The notes: generated by a model from the sequence alone, not told the origin. Positions 12,636-25,294 are shown, counted from the first letter of the stretch. The stretch is 64,000 nucleotides of DNA from Colletotrichum lupini (GCF_023278565.1 NC_064682.1:1488001-1552000); one strand, 5' to 3'. Numbers and translations: made by a program.

Positions 12636-12860
12636 TATTAGTATATACGTAAGTAGGTTAGACCTTTTAGTCGTAACTAGGTTAATAGGTTAGTATAGGT
12701 CTATTGCGTGTATATAGGAGGGGAAGATCGTGGGTAGAGCCCGCGGTCCCTTAGTAGGTATAGGTAGGTAGAAGGGTCCGTCTGCACGGGCCCAGACTGC
12801 CTACCTACTACCCCTACCTAACTACCTAATAGGGCCCCTTTTCTGCCTCGTAATCCAACA
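12636..12860 (-). repeat. Copia LTR, right copy (5' LTR of the minus-sense element)
   Basis: 225 bp. Its inner edge reads TATTAG where the left LTR has TGTTGG, and it ends CCAACA at the outer edge. About two dozen differences from the left copy are all transitions, with no gap. Here the outer half is intact and the inner half mutated, the mirror image of the left LTR. Confidence 0.95.
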
Positions 12861-12865
12861 GTGTG

Positions 12866-15800
12866 ATATGACAGGGTTCATGTTAGCTCCTCTTCCTCAT
12901 CCTAGAAGCCAAGTCGTCCAGCAGAGTTGAATATCGGCAGAATACGAGATGGACTGATGAGAATCCGATCCGCGCATTGCTGAGGAAGAAGCTAAGAAGC
13001 GGAATTGACGGGTTGCAGGAGCTCGGAAAACTACACATTGGCTCCCCGGAACATCGACGAGTAACGTGGCGTGGACTGGAGACGTGTCGAACGTCAAGCC
13101 CGGGAGGGAAAACCGCGTTTTCCTTGTCTTGTCGTCAATGACCGTGTGTACACGGGACCTGCATCTGTATAGCCAAGTAAGAACGGATAAGCTGGAATAG
13201 CCAGTAGATCCCAACGGTCTAGATCTTCTGACTCGAATGGCTTGTTCGCGTCGCCAGTGTACCCCGGCATTCCGCTGCAGGGTCATCGAAATAATTCAAC
13301 GTCCGGGGAACGCTGTCCCGGGGCAACGGGGTGCAAATGACCGGATGACGACGGCGGCGTTGGGGGGAGTGTGTCCTCTCTCAATCCTCGGTGAGAGCGT
13401 TTCGGCGGAAAGGTTCTCGATGAGCTGGAGTTGGACTAGAGGACGGAAGGGAAGCTTGACACGTGGATCTCGCGGAGAAGCACTCTACCGGCGCGGGACC
13501 TGGGGGCCACCCTCTCTCCCTCTTGGTGCGTCTGCGGTCTCATGGCCATCGCACATTTCAAGCTTCCATCCAAGTTTGGAACTTGCCTGCCGTGAGATTT
13601 TTCATCCATTTCTGACTCGGCAATCTTTCAGTGCTGATTCGCAAGCGCCTTGTTTCTTTCTTTTCTGGATGCACACCTCTCGAGTGTAGCTTTCCCCCGA
13701 GTTGTTATTCCCCCGTCTTCACACCACCAAACGCCGGTGACGTGGTTCGTGTTTCTTGGGATGATATTGCCCGTCCCTGAGCTTCACTCAGCCTAGCACG
13801 AGGAGGGGAGAAGCTCTCGAAATGTAGGATGGACAGTCACAAAAGCAGGCAAATAACAAAGTTCACGCTTGCCTCCCCCGCTGCAATGAAACGATGCCTC
13901 TAGTCATGGATCACAATCACCCCCTCCCCTTTCTCTCTGGGGGTGTCATTGCTTGGAATTCGCAAGTCAAAACCCAGGCCACTATTCAATTGACCCGCAC
14001 AGGATTGGATGAACGCCGTAGCCACCGAATAACGAGACTCGACCGATGACATTATGCTAGGTATTTCACTTACTCTCTGCGTCCCAATTCCCAATGGCCA
14101 GTGCTTTTCACATGCTCCCTTCGACGCTCCCAGATGCGGCGCATAGGGGACTGTTCCTGCGACTGCGAAACGTCTGGTATTCTTTCCTTGCACTCTTGTT
14201 CCGTGGTTGTGTCGCGCAAACACCGACGGACGTTCCGTATTACTGAGCAAGAAAAAAAAATGAAATGAAGGTTGCGCTCTCTCTCGCGCGCCCGCGCGCG
14301 CCCGCGTCGACCAACATCTACTCGACGGTGATGGTGTACTGCATCAGGGGTCGGCGTGACTTGGTGCGTCTGGAAAGTGAGACAAGCTGAGCCTTCTGAC
14401 AGGCTTCTATTTGTCGGTTCGTTTACGCGGGCTGGCTAGCCAGCAGCTCGCGGGATTTCGCAGGGCTAATTACCGTGCGGTAGGCGACCATCGCCGACCC
14501 CCTCGCGTGCGGATTGTCAACTTTCCCCGGAGAAAGCCATGGGCAAATTGAACCCGAGGGACTGGGAGGATGAACGACAGGTCCTGTCGTGGATACGACC
14601 TCTCCCAGCCATACTACCGGAATCCTTCGACGCAGCCGGTTTCGGGCAACGGCGAGCCTACGTCGAGTCGAGGGTGAAGAGCCGACGCCAGCCAAGGATC
14701 GTGAAAGTTTAAATGTCTTTCCAAAATGACTCCCCCTTCAAGAGCACGACTCTTTCTGCGTTCGGGATGATAGCCCGCTTGAAAGCTTGGCTTCTTACTG
14801 CGGTAGTCTTGGGGCCGCAACTACGTACACCTACCTCCCCAAGCACCGCAATCTCTAGTCATCGGAGATGCGAACACTAATTGATGGCAAGCGCAAGCTT
14901 TGGGTTGCCGCCCAACACGTGTTGGTGTGCAACGATCTGGTGATGGAATTGTTCTAGAAGGTGGGTGGGGAGGCCTTCCGTCCCAGGAAATGAGTCCCGG
15001 AAAGCTACGAAGAGGGGCCGGACGAGGGGCCGGGGAAGGGAAGCCGGTGAATTGCTGTCGGTAGGGTGGCCTTGGTTGGTTGGGGAGGGAAAGGGGGGGG
15101 CGTGGTCTTCTCTCCGGCGGGGGTGGCTAGTCTCCGGCGGGGTGTTGGAGGTTGGAGATGGAAAAGGGCAGACGGCATGGGTCTGCAAGAAAACAAAATA
15201 ACAAAATAATAATAAAAAGGGCAATAAAAACGAGTTAACAGTAGGTGTGGTGGTGGGAGGTGACAGTTGGCGTAAAGGAGGGTGAGGAGAATAACTACGA
15301 GCCCCCCCCCCCCCCTTGGCGAGGCCAGGTCCGAAAGCTTCGGGAACGCGCTACACCACGAAGGGGAGAGAACCCCGAGGTCTACCGAGCAAGGTGTGGC
15401 CCGGATTGGGCGTGAGCCAGCGTGGTCACCCGAAATACTTTCGTTTTTCCACGAGATGGTGCCGTGGAAGGACCGACGGTGGAAAGTCTGAAAGAAATCA
15501 TCGAAGATCTCATCCAAAGTTTATCGCTTTTGATTATTATTTGGGTTAAAACAACAGAATGAAGAGGGTTGGGAAAGTGAGAGAGAGAGAGAGAGGAGAT
15601 AGGATGACGCCCTCGGCAGCCCATTCAGATCGCTTATTCTTTTCCCGTTCGCTCTTCTGTCTGAAGGCAGGGTAGTGTTGACAAGCGGGGGAAAAGACCG
15701 TTTATGGCGAACGGTTGGGAAAGGCGATGCGGCGAGCATTGTCGCGAATAATGAAGATCATAGCGAACGAATGAGAGGAGCGCGTTTGCTTGGATTCTTG

Positions 15801-18800
15801 AACCACCAAATACCAAAGCATCAAAGTTACAGAAGTGTTCGAATGCGGCCGCGATGTTCCAACATTGGCTTGAGTCCATCCTGAGCAGATTTTCCCAAAA
15901 CTCTCATCGCTCGGAAGTCGTGAAATTATATTATGGACTCTGAGGAGGCGTTTGGGCTTGGCTGGACTCTCTCTCTCTGTTGGAGCTGAATAGGACCCTG
16001 CAGCTGGTCTTGTCACACTGCACCAAACTGCAAACTTGGGATCAGAGAAATTAAGGTTATGTCCTCTCCCCCTCGAACGCCTTGAACACGGTGACACAAA
16101 CAGCTCGGTGACGGTCGGTCAGTGCTTCCTGCGCTTCGGACTTCCCTAGCACCTGGACAAATTCCCTTTGCCGTTTGACGTTTTGGGGTGGTTGGTAACT
16201 CGTCATCGGGGTAGCTATCATGAACACTCGAAACCAAGGACGGATAGAAGCCCGGATGGGCGTTTATTCAGAAAATGAAAAAGAAATAAAAAAGTAATGA
16301 TTCCAAGTAATAGCCGCGCTGTACCGTTAACAGATGGCGAGAAGTATCCTGACGAAGTACCTGATGTACCGTCAATCCTGAGTCATTATTCCCAACAACG
16401 AGCACCACCACTGAAGCCTATGCTAGAAGACAAAGGTGTGAAATCATTAAAGGAAACATATCAACCACGCCAGAGCAAGGGGGAAAAGACATGGACCCGG
16501 CCGGCAACGCGTAACGGGAGCTCCCCGTCTGCCGTGCAGAATCAATGTCTTGGATTTTTCCCTCCCGAAGAGGGTGTTGGTAGAGAGACGGGTAGACGCT
16601 CCAATAGTGATGGGGTTGTATGACATCAAGCCTTTTCCCCCAATCGGCGATGACAGGCTTGGTGTCGCGCCAGTATTGGGATAGATCATCACCAACTTCT
16701 ATTCCCCCTCCAAATGACCACACCCCCAACGGAAAATCAGATCTAAAAAACATGGACTGTGGATAGCAGGAATTATCAGATCATGGGATCTATGGGATCT
16801 GACTTGATCGATGAGAAGACCGTATCCAGTCAGATGGTGATCGATGTCAGGGAATCTGACACGGATTCCCCGTATGTTTTTGGCGCGAATGGGAACCGGG
16901 CAAACGTCACTGACGTCTTCTTTCGGGGGTGGGGAATTAAGGGACCATGGGGTTCACGACACAAACTCTGATCAAATCTGGGGGAAATTTGGTCACCCGA
17001 GCCCCACGATTTCGTCAACTTCCAAGTCAGCCTTGCCGATGGGGTTTGCGTCCCAGTTCCAGACCTTCAATGTTTGGCCGACGGGATGGCCTGGAACAGG
17101 CGAACGAGTCAACCCCCCGGGACCTTTGTTGAGGAAAAACAAGAAAATGCGAATCTCGTGAGGTCCCAGAGGTTCACAATGGACTGATTTTGGGGTGCGG
17201 TTCTGGGGTCCGAACTGGAGTCCAGACGTCGGATCCGGGGTAGACGATAACGTCATACCGGGGGGGTTCACTCTGTTTGCCGTCAGGGTTGTCTATCATT
17301 ACGGGATGAGGAATCTCCATCCCAAGATTGAAACCACAATTGACTCCGTTTTGACGTCTGTCGAACTCCAATTGTGGAAAAGACAACACGAGGTTGGAAA
17401 AATATGAAGAAAAAATAACAAAATGGTACCCATGGATAATGAAAAAATTATTAAAATGTTTAGCGCTTGAGGAACTGAGCATAACCCTGCTTTTTCTTGG
17501 ACCGTTTCAAGCTCTGGAGAAGCAATCGACAGCAGGGAAAACTACACGCACGCACACCCTATGAGGAATTCGAATTAGGCAATCTGCAGCTGTATGCAGA
17601 ACATGCTGCAACGACACAACCAGGGGGGAAAGACGAGTGGGGGTTCGCAGTGAGAAGAAAAAGAAGATCCGAAATGCACGTCAAAAGTCGGTGAGGCAAG
17701 CCGTACCGCTCGGCTGACTGCCACGACAACAAGAGAGGTGTGGAGTTTCTCTCGTCCTTTCCCAATCGCATTTTGGGTGGTGAGGGGCTACCTGTACACC
17801 ACAATGACCACACACACAAAGAGAAGAGAGAACGAGGCACAACACCAAGAGAGGATGGGGGTAGCAAAGGCGTGATCTAGCTTGTTGTTGTGCTTTTCCC
17901 CTCTAGAGTCGCATCCGTGTTGGTGTCCTGCAACACCCGATAGCCTGCTCTACTTCTGCATCGGCCCCTCTATCCTCGACGTGCCTCGCCTTGAGCTTTG
18001 AGCTGGCTCTGAAGCTACCAAGGCTATCTCGTCAACGGCACCTCGTCGCGGGAGCGAGTCCCGGACCCGGCAGCGGGTTTTGCGTGTGTGGTTGGTGTGG
18101 CTGCTTGAACGAAAGGTGCGGCAGTCGTCAGCCACCAATTGAGTTCTAGCAACCGCATCACCAAACTGATCAACTGGCTCTGAACTCTCAATACCACACG
18201 CTCAAACCAGATCGCCCCCTTGCATGTTGCTTGTTCACCGAGCGTATTTTGATATCGAGATTCGACAGATGGTCAATTGCAAACCAATTCATGTCACCAA
18301 TTCGTTCTCGGTTTCGAAACGGCACGAGGTGGATCACGCGATGGACATCCGAACAACCACCACGCAAAACGTCGACCCTACTGTTGCAATTGCGACTTCT
18401 CGCCTAAGTCTCAAACTCGAACTAAGGCAGGCCGACCACCGATGCTGGACAACTCACCACCTCCCTCTTTCCTCCCGCCGCTAATACACCACAGTAGCAA
18501 GAGAGAGGGCAAGAGAGCCAGTCAACGGAATCTGCAACTCCACGCGGGCAAGGCGCAAAGAAAAGAAGCGGTTACACACCCTCTATCCTTTCGCCGCCCC
18601 CCCTGCGCGGGCAGCTGGAGCTAAAGAGCTCGGAAACAGCCTTAACCGCCATCAACATCCTCGTCGTTCGTCGGGCAGAGCGGTGAAGAATTACACGGTC
18701 TGTCTCGAGGGTGTATATACCGGACCTTGCCCTTCGGCTATGGAAGAAAAGGGCATCTCGTGGCCTGGCCAAGCGCAGCACCCCCCACCAAAGATGCAGC

Positions 18801-20729
18801 ACCCGTTCAAGAGAGAGAAACTCATTACGTGCAGTATAACGATGCGGGGTGGTTCCCTCTGTGCGCGTACTGCGTATGTTCTTTAGCTTTTCTGAACCCC
18901 TTGACCAAAGCCTAGAGGCGAAGAGTCATCGTGTGCCCTTGCCGTTAGTAATCTGACGTGTTCTTCTGGCATTGCTTCTCTGTGGTGGGGGTTATTGGAA
19001 AAGTGAGGGGTTTCAGGGCCTTCTCAACACTAAATTTGGCCTATTCTCCATTTCGAGAATTGATACTGACCAAAATGCCGCGTTTCCTGGGGAGGGGGTG
19101 GAAAGTCGAGACTGAAGCTTGGGCATCAACAATGGCTTGAGGAGAACAGTCACACGTACAGCAACGGGGAGAGGGTCAAGCATTGAGCTGGCCCAGAAGG
19201 AAGCAAAAAGTGATAGCTTCGTCTGCCCCTCACTGTCGTCGCCGTTTCTGCCTCGCCAACGAGGTCGTGGAGGGGTAAACGGGGCCTGGGGTGTAAGCCT
19301 TGCCCCCCAAAGGCCAGAGGCCCAGGTAGGCCGTCGCTGGTGACTGACGAGGCATCGTGGCCCTACCGCGGCTACGTGCGGATGCAAAGTACTCAAAGTC
19401 CCTGCAGAATCTGTGACCGTCCATCACGGTTCCGCATCCCCGAATGAGGGGGGAGGCCGCGATCCGGCGCATCGTGACCCCCCGTCCGTTCAGCTACAGC
19501 TTACAGGGCGTTCCGCATATTCCGCCATGCGCCTTCACTCAATCTGTCTTTCTCTCTCGGGCATATCCCGACGATTGATTACCTTGACCTTACAGCGACA
19601 CACGCCCTGCCTGGTGGTACGGGGCCCGAGGCAAAACTCGGCCACAATTGTAAGGGTTCTCTGCCATCGTCATACAAGTCACCTGAACGATTACGCGGGC
19701 TATCGACAGGAGGCAACCAGTCGTACCGCCCGTCTCTTCATCGCCGAAGAGGGAACCAAGATCCCGCCCCGTCCGAGTTACGCCTCCCCCGAACCGCGGT
19801 GCGGACATTTCCCCGCGACCTGTCCGTACCTACCTCACTGTTCCGCGCATGATGCGGGACGCCCTACTTGTAAGGTAGTCTGGGTCAATTTGGAGGGAGA
19901 AGAATTCGTCAGCCCCAGGCGCAAAGCCACACCCTCTCACGTGCCATTTCTGCCCCACCCCGAGAAGTTGGGGCTTAGCTCGCGCTCCGTCCTGAGGTGT
20001 CCGTCTCCAAAACTTCGGCCAAACGGCGATGCCGCGGGCCCCGCAAAGCCACCACAGCCTCAGGTGGATACCCCAGCAGCTTACGCAGTCACGTGGTAGT
20101 GTGAAAAGACCAAGAGCCGCGCACAAAAAGCCACACGCTCGGTCCCCCATATCCCACCACGTGCTTCTGGCCTACGGGTCCGGGGGTGTGAGGGCCGATG
20201 GAGCCAATCATTGTGTCCAATCACACTACTTCATCCCAAAGATGCCATACCCTTGACGCTCTTTTGTAAGCCGGCCCCTCTTCTTCGAGGTGGAGATGGT
20301 TCACTGGAATAAGTAGGAAAAAAATATTCGAATAAAATATTGAGAGAGAAAAAAAAGATGCAACGTTTGAACAGTCAGCAAAAAAGCCAAGATGGCACCG
20401 GGAAGACCCCGATCCCACCCGCGGCCTTATTATGGAGTTGCACCCACAGTCCAGACTTTTGCCTTGCAAGCTGAGCATGTTGCAGAGTTCGCTGCACCTG
20501 ATCCAATTGAGTGCATACATCGAAACCTCCCTTTGGTGTTAGTTAGTACGAATAGCAGGCTTGATGTGAGCCGCATGGTTGTCTTAGGCAAAAGGCCAAG
20601 AGCCATCAACCCGTCCCGTCCCTTTCCATTACTCCATCACCGAGTTGGAACCGAAATATTCTCGTCACCCATTCACGGAGGTTGTGGATATACACAGTAG
20701 GTTGTACTAAGAAAAAAAATCATCTTTTT
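12866..20729. other. Long single-copy stretch without a secure gene
   Basis: Normal-GC sequence. An ATG-initiated 150-codon plus frame at 13237-13689 has no recognisable domain and no supporting signals. A C-run of 14 lies at 15302-15315, a GA repeat near 15580-15595, and a CG-alternating stretch near 14284-14306. Possible decayed coding fragments at 16418-17271 are listed separately. Other open frames here start at non-ATG codons or are open on both strands. Multi-exon genes with short exons could be missed. Confidence 0.45.
16418..17271 (-). pseudogene. Possible decayed coding fragments, unrecognised
   Basis: Two minus-strand frames in sequence read like protein rather than random DNA. The first (17271-16993, no ATG needed) contains KVWNWDANPIGKADLEVDEI. 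The second (16753-16418) contains FPLGVWSFGGGIEVGDD followed by YWRDTKPVIADWGKR. They lie in different frames, separated by stops and without clean introns, so a broken gene is more likely than an intact one. I recognise no family, and both could be chance frames. Confidence 0.2.
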
Positions 20730-21360
20730 TTATTCGCTTGAATTACCATAGAACAAGGCATCTACTGTGGTTTCTTCTCTAGCTGTCACGTCCCCATAAC
20801 GCACACCAAGTGTTAGTAATCCAGTCTGATCCAATGGACCGGCCCAGATGACCGGCCTTCCGGAGGTGGTTCCGATGCGGACGAGATTCCGCACTCCTGT
20901 CTCACCAACCATTCTGTTGCATTGTTCCCAAAGCCTCAACACCCAACACCATGTTTTAGCTCACATGCATCCACCGGCAGTCGGCAATCTCTTCCTTTGA
21001 CGTGCCAGATCGGAAGCGGGGAATCGCATCATCTCGACATCGGAAGAAGGGGCTTGGCATTATCGGATTGACAGTATCCTGCTTGAATACCTTGGATGGG
21101 TAGCGTTATAGAGTTCACCTCCGGGAGTCGCAGCTATGCCAAGCAGGAGACAGCTTGGATGGAACTCGTCATACCTTTCCGGTTCCCATTATCGGCAACT
21201 GGACGGCAGGCTGCTTACAACCAACGGCATCGAGCACGGTCACATAGTTCGGAACGTTGACAAAGGTTTAATCGGATCCGGCACAGTCACGCCTGCCCCC
21301 TCGAATACAGTTTTCCGATTGAGGGTGGCATTCAATATCTTCCCCTGCCCGTCTGCCATG
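20730..21360 (-). pseudogene. Possible decayed gene fragment, unrecognised
   Basis: On the minus strand an open segment starting near 21360 (MADGQGKILNATLNRK) shifts frame near 21270 into NYVTVLDAVGCKQPAV. Further on, a third segment at 20942-20730 contains RPVIWAGPLDQTGLLTLGVR and ends at a TAA overlapping an AATAAA sequence. The pieces have protein-like composition but need frameshifts or unseen introns to join. I cannot assign a family. The alternative is coincidence; an open plus-strand frame (21136-21558) overlaps it. Confidence 0.22.
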
Positions 21361-21979
21361 TGTCAGAAAAACAGCAAAAGGACGGTATGCTTTTTAGCCC
21401 TACTGCGTTTTCCCAAATCTCGAAACTACCTCGGGCCTACTTTTCGCTCCTTTCGACGCTTGATACTCATCTCGGGCAGTCTAGATGCCGGGTCCAGAAT
21501 CCCAACCACCGCGAAAATGGTCTCCAACGAAGAACCCGGACATGCTAGGCCTTTCTAAATACCGAAAAAGAAAGGAGGAGAGAATGTGGATTTTCTTGGA
21601 GCCGTTCCTAAGAATTGCTAATTAGATCTGGAAACCCTCTAAAGTGGCTAACTCAGCATCCACGAAATCCACTCATTCCCGACCCCATCCCGATGCCTTC
21701 TTCTCCAAATTTTGTCACGCAGGGAGAAGGGATGGGACGGAGGACTCGTGGACGTGAGCCAGTGAACCCAGGGCCCAGAGCCTCATTGGAACTCGTTACG
21801 TCGCGGGCCTTGCGCGCACTCGCCGAACCGTCTCAACGAAGTGCGCTCTCTCGTCTCCTTTTTTTCTCCACAAAGGCGCCGAGTCCAGTGGCAGTGACGG
21901 ACTCGGGGGAATACTTACTTACACGCACACCTTACCATGCCTCCAAACTCCAACCTCCTATTCTCCAGAATTTACCAAG
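21361..21979. other. Single-copy spacer
   Basis: Normal composition up to the left TA of the TIR element. Nothing recognisable. Confidence 0.4.
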
Positions 21980-22778
21980 TAAGACCCCACCCCACACGAC
22001 GGATCACCCCCTACGACAGATCACCCAATTCGGCCACATTCAGCCAAAACCGCTATTTTATATATACATAACTAATTATAAAATAAATATTTTAAAAAAT
22101 ACAGAAGCTATAGAACAATATAATTAATATAAAAAAAATTAAAAAATATATATTTTTATATCATATTATATAGTAATATTAGATTTAAAAAGTATTTATA
22201 AATGTTAGTGTTTACTAGTAGTTTCTGTACAAATACTAACATTATATTATGCTCTATAACTCTTTTATTTATTAGAAAAAATAGATTTTTAAAGTTGATT
22301 ATTTTTAAAAGATTTAAAATAAACTTATATAAATAGTTTTTTATTAGTAATATGAGTATTAATATATATAAATATTAAGTTATATTATAATAAGTGGAAT
22401 TTATAAAAACTTAGATTTCCTTAGGTTCTATAATTACTATAACGCTAAAAATTGCATTTTTAAGCTCAGAAAAATATTTTAAAAATTATAAAGATTTAAA
22501 ATACTTAACTTTATCAATTTTTGATAAAGTTAAAAATCTCATTTTTATATAGTAAAAAAACGTTATATTTAACTTACTAATATCTTAATTAATATAGAAA
22601 ATTATAATTTATAAAAAATATTTTTATAAGAAAACTATATATTATATATCTAAAGGTATTTTTTATATACTTTTAATATTATAAAATGAAGTAGGTAGAA
22701 TTAATGGTTTTTGAGTGAATGTGGCCGAATTGGGTGATCTGTCGTAGGGGGTGATCCGTCGTGTGGGGTGGGGTCTTA
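21980..22778. mobile_element. 795-bp TIR element (MITE-like) with TA duplication
   Basis: Perfect 61-bp terminal inverted repeats start AGACCCCACCCCACACGACG at 21982 and end at 22776. They are flanked by TA on both sides (21980-21981 and 22777-22778). TA duplication fits the Tc1/mariner superfamily or relatives. The roughly 660-bp interior is extremely AT-rich, holds no open frame of note, and retains CA/TG steps, so the bias is not simply RIP. An internal hairpin with a stem of about 12 bp lies near 22506-22532, and AATGTTAG/CTAACATT arms lie near 22200-22245. It is probably a non-autonomous element moved by a transposase encoded elsewhere. Confidence 0.9.
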
Positions 22779-24083
22779 ACACGATCCCTCCTCGCGCAAA
22801 AAGCCGGTACAGAACCACGCCCATACAAGAAAAGAACCAGAAAAACCTTGGCCCCGTCGTGAATTATGCGCAGATTGCAATCACCTGGGTCTTCCACCTG
22901 GTAGTATACATCTGCCCACATGAAACTGCCCCAATATATAGAACCGTGTAGACGTGGCGGAGGAAGTGGTTGCGGATCAAACACGATTAACCTAACGATT
23001 CCACACTACCAACCGCATCATGCTCGCGTGGCATCTTTGAACAGAACGCGTTCGAGACCTCTTCGGCCACTTTGGGACAATTTTCAATCTCTAGAGCTGG
23101 TGCACTTTACCTATCGACAATAATTCCAGCGAAGTTGACCGCGAAAACACTACGACGCAACTGCAGTAGTGTCAAGACCGCCCAAAAGAAAAAGCACGCC
23201 CATGCGCATAATGATGCGCCAGCCGGCAGAGTAGCATCGGGGGAAAGAAAAAAGACGCTTCCAGTTTTCTAATTGGCGTTTCTTCCACGCTATCGAATTC
23301 GACTCAATTGAAGGATGGGAAACTCGTATCGAGAGAGTTCGGCGTGCGCGATATCGATAATTCACCATCGTATCAGCAGCCAGCAAGTTAACCAAGTATT
23401 GTCGTCTTCTCGATTGGTGCGCGGGAAGTAGGATGAAGGTAGAGCGACCACGGGCAAACCCGCCTGTTCTCTAGATAGCTTCAGCACAGGCTTTTTGCAC
23501 ATGTCAGCGCAAGATACACCCGTCGCCGCCCCCGGATGCGTGACATCAAGGACGCAGCAACTCTGACTGACCCTTGTTTTTTTCCCGCTGGGACGATGAG
23601 ATATGCAGCGGTCTGGGCTCATACTTGGTTCAGCATCCGCAGCAATGACCTTTTCAGCGTCTGCTTTTCTGCCGTTCAGTGTCTCTACACGTTTTACAGA
23701 GAGTACTCCCTCATCTGGCCTCATTTCCATCAACAATCGAAGCCCCGTTTTCTCGTGACACAAGCCAAAAGGATCAATGCAATCGCAAGCCTTTGTTATC
23801 CTTTGCTTCCCCCCCGCAATCTCAAAACCAGATGTATCAGAGAACTCAACGAAAAGAAAACCCGAATTAAACGCCTCTCTGCGGCCGGCCGCTCCCCCCC
23901 TCACTCTCGCAAAGGACAAGAACGCCACGATATTTTAGCCAAAGACATTAAATAGGGCAGACACGGAGCCGCGACACGATGTAAGCCGCAAGGCTCATCC
24001 GCAGTATAGGGGGGAGGGGGAAAAAAACCCGGCAATGTGCCGGAGGCGCGCATACCCAAGTCAAGAGAAATAGACGAACGAAG

Positions 24084-24087
<4 letters not shown>

Positions 24088-24116
<29 letters not shown>
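24088..24116. repeat. (AC)n microsatellite
   Basis: About 14 uninterrupted AC units. A longer GT array on the same strand lies about 670 bp downstream, so the two are inverted relative to each other. Confidence 0.95.
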
Positions 24117-24120
<4 letters not shown>

Positions 24121-24778
24121 CGCACACCGGCGTCAGGGCACCACCGCACCGCAGACTCAAGCCACGAAGCCTCCCTACGAGCCTCCGAACTGAGGAAAAA
24201 GAACGATAAATGAAGCCCTGTCGGCAGATCTAGCGCAAATCTCCCCTCCTCTTCCTGAGTCTTACTTACCCCTTGTGCGGCGGCGGCGACGGCGTCGCGC
24301 CCCTCCTCGAATCCCGCGGAATGCCGGGTGAGCAAGCCACGCGCCGAATTCCCAAACCTCTTTTCCCTCGAACCCTCGGGGAGTCAAGGAACGGGCATCA
24401 ATACCTACCTACCCGGTAAGAAGGACGTAGAATTGAATCAGGTACCTTCTTATGAAGAAACAGCCAGAGGGTAAAGCCGAAAAGTATCGCAGCCTATTTT
24501 CCCCCGTATGGACCCTCACACCATCAGAGAAGAGATCAGGCTGTCAATCCGGATCGCAAAGATACCAAAAGGAAAATAAAAACATCCATCCGATAACGAA
24601 GGTATCCAAAGGTCGTCGGTATCCCACAATGCCAATGCCACTCGACAAAAGTCTTTTGCGATCCGGACACCCGCACAGAGTACCTTGGGTAGGTTCGGAA
24701 CCAGGCGTTTACGCGTCTACATTTGTCCCCAAATACTTATTCCCTCCAAGAATTCTGTATTCCGTACTGGACTGCCGA

Positions 24779-24781
<3 letters not shown>

Positions 24782-24831
<50 letters not shown>
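24782..24831. repeat. (GT)n microsatellite
   Basis: About 25 uninterrupted GT units, the longest dinucleotide array in the window. Confidence 0.95.
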
Positions 24832-24833
<2 letters not shown>

Positions 24834-25140
24834 GTACCTCTGGGAAAACATTTTGGGCTTCCTACAAACCACAAGCCAAGATCGACTCCTCCTCACCTGA
24901 CAGCCTCAAACTTTATCGACCACCCCCCTCCCCATCCATACATACACTTATTCCCCCGCTCTCCCCCCATCAAAATCTAACCACGGCAACAACAAAACCA
25001 CACACACATGATTGAAAACAAGATCCAAACAAACAACAGATGAACAAAACTCTCTCTCAGGGAAAAAAGCAGATCCATCCATCCCTCGGCAAACACTCCA
25101 GCTCGGCAAAAAGACCTGTGCTTCCTCACCAAACCTGGAC

Positions 25141-25159
25141 GGGGGGGGGGGGGGGGGGG
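25141..25159. repeat. G19 homopolymer
   Basis: Nineteen consecutive G on the plus strand, followed directly by an A-rich run. Confidence 0.95.
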
Positions 25160-25258
25160 AAAAAAACAAAAAAAAAAACACACACCACCACAGACAACCC
25201 ACAAAACCCACCCCCCACCCCCGCCGCCCACCACACGCCCGGACGCCGGGGGCAGCCG

Positions 25259-25259
<1 letters not shown>

Positions 25260-25292
<33 letters not shown>
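25260..25292. repeat. G33 homopolymer
   Basis: Thirty-three consecutive G on the plus strand, about 100 bp from the G19 run. Able to form G-quadruplex structure; length may be inexact in the assembly. Confidence 0.95.

Positions 25293-25294
<2 letters not shown>

Larger units (their letters stand above)
5429..12865 (-). mobile_element. Complete RIP-degraded Ty1/copia retrotransposon
   Basis: The element proper is 5434-12860 (7427 bp), bounded by two 225-bp LTRs and by the 5-bp duplication GTGTG at 5429-5433 and 12861-12865. On the minus strand at about 7740-7505 the reverse transcriptase is still readable: YPKGT, then LLYG, then STFDLCLL, then a relic of the catalytic Asp pair (QTDDT in relatives; the Gln codon reads as a stop and both Asp read as Asn). 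This order is the fungal copia pattern (PKGT, LYG, STYDPCLL, DD box). Sense is therefore minus, with gag and integrase expected at higher coordinates and RNase H at lower ones. Frequent stops of the CAA/CAG/TGG-to-stop type run throughout. A 514-bp solo-LTR-like element interrupts it at 6465-6978. No function can remain. Confidence 0.93.

Noticed and set aside
19413..20099. 228-codon plus-strand frame
   Set aside because: Starts at GTG, composition is Pro/Arg/Ser-rich throughout, no recognisable domain, and opposite-strand frames are also open.
22679..22984. ORF sharing a peptide with 21615-22127
   Set aside because: The shared peptide is translation of the 61-bp inverted repeats of the TIR element, not a gene family.
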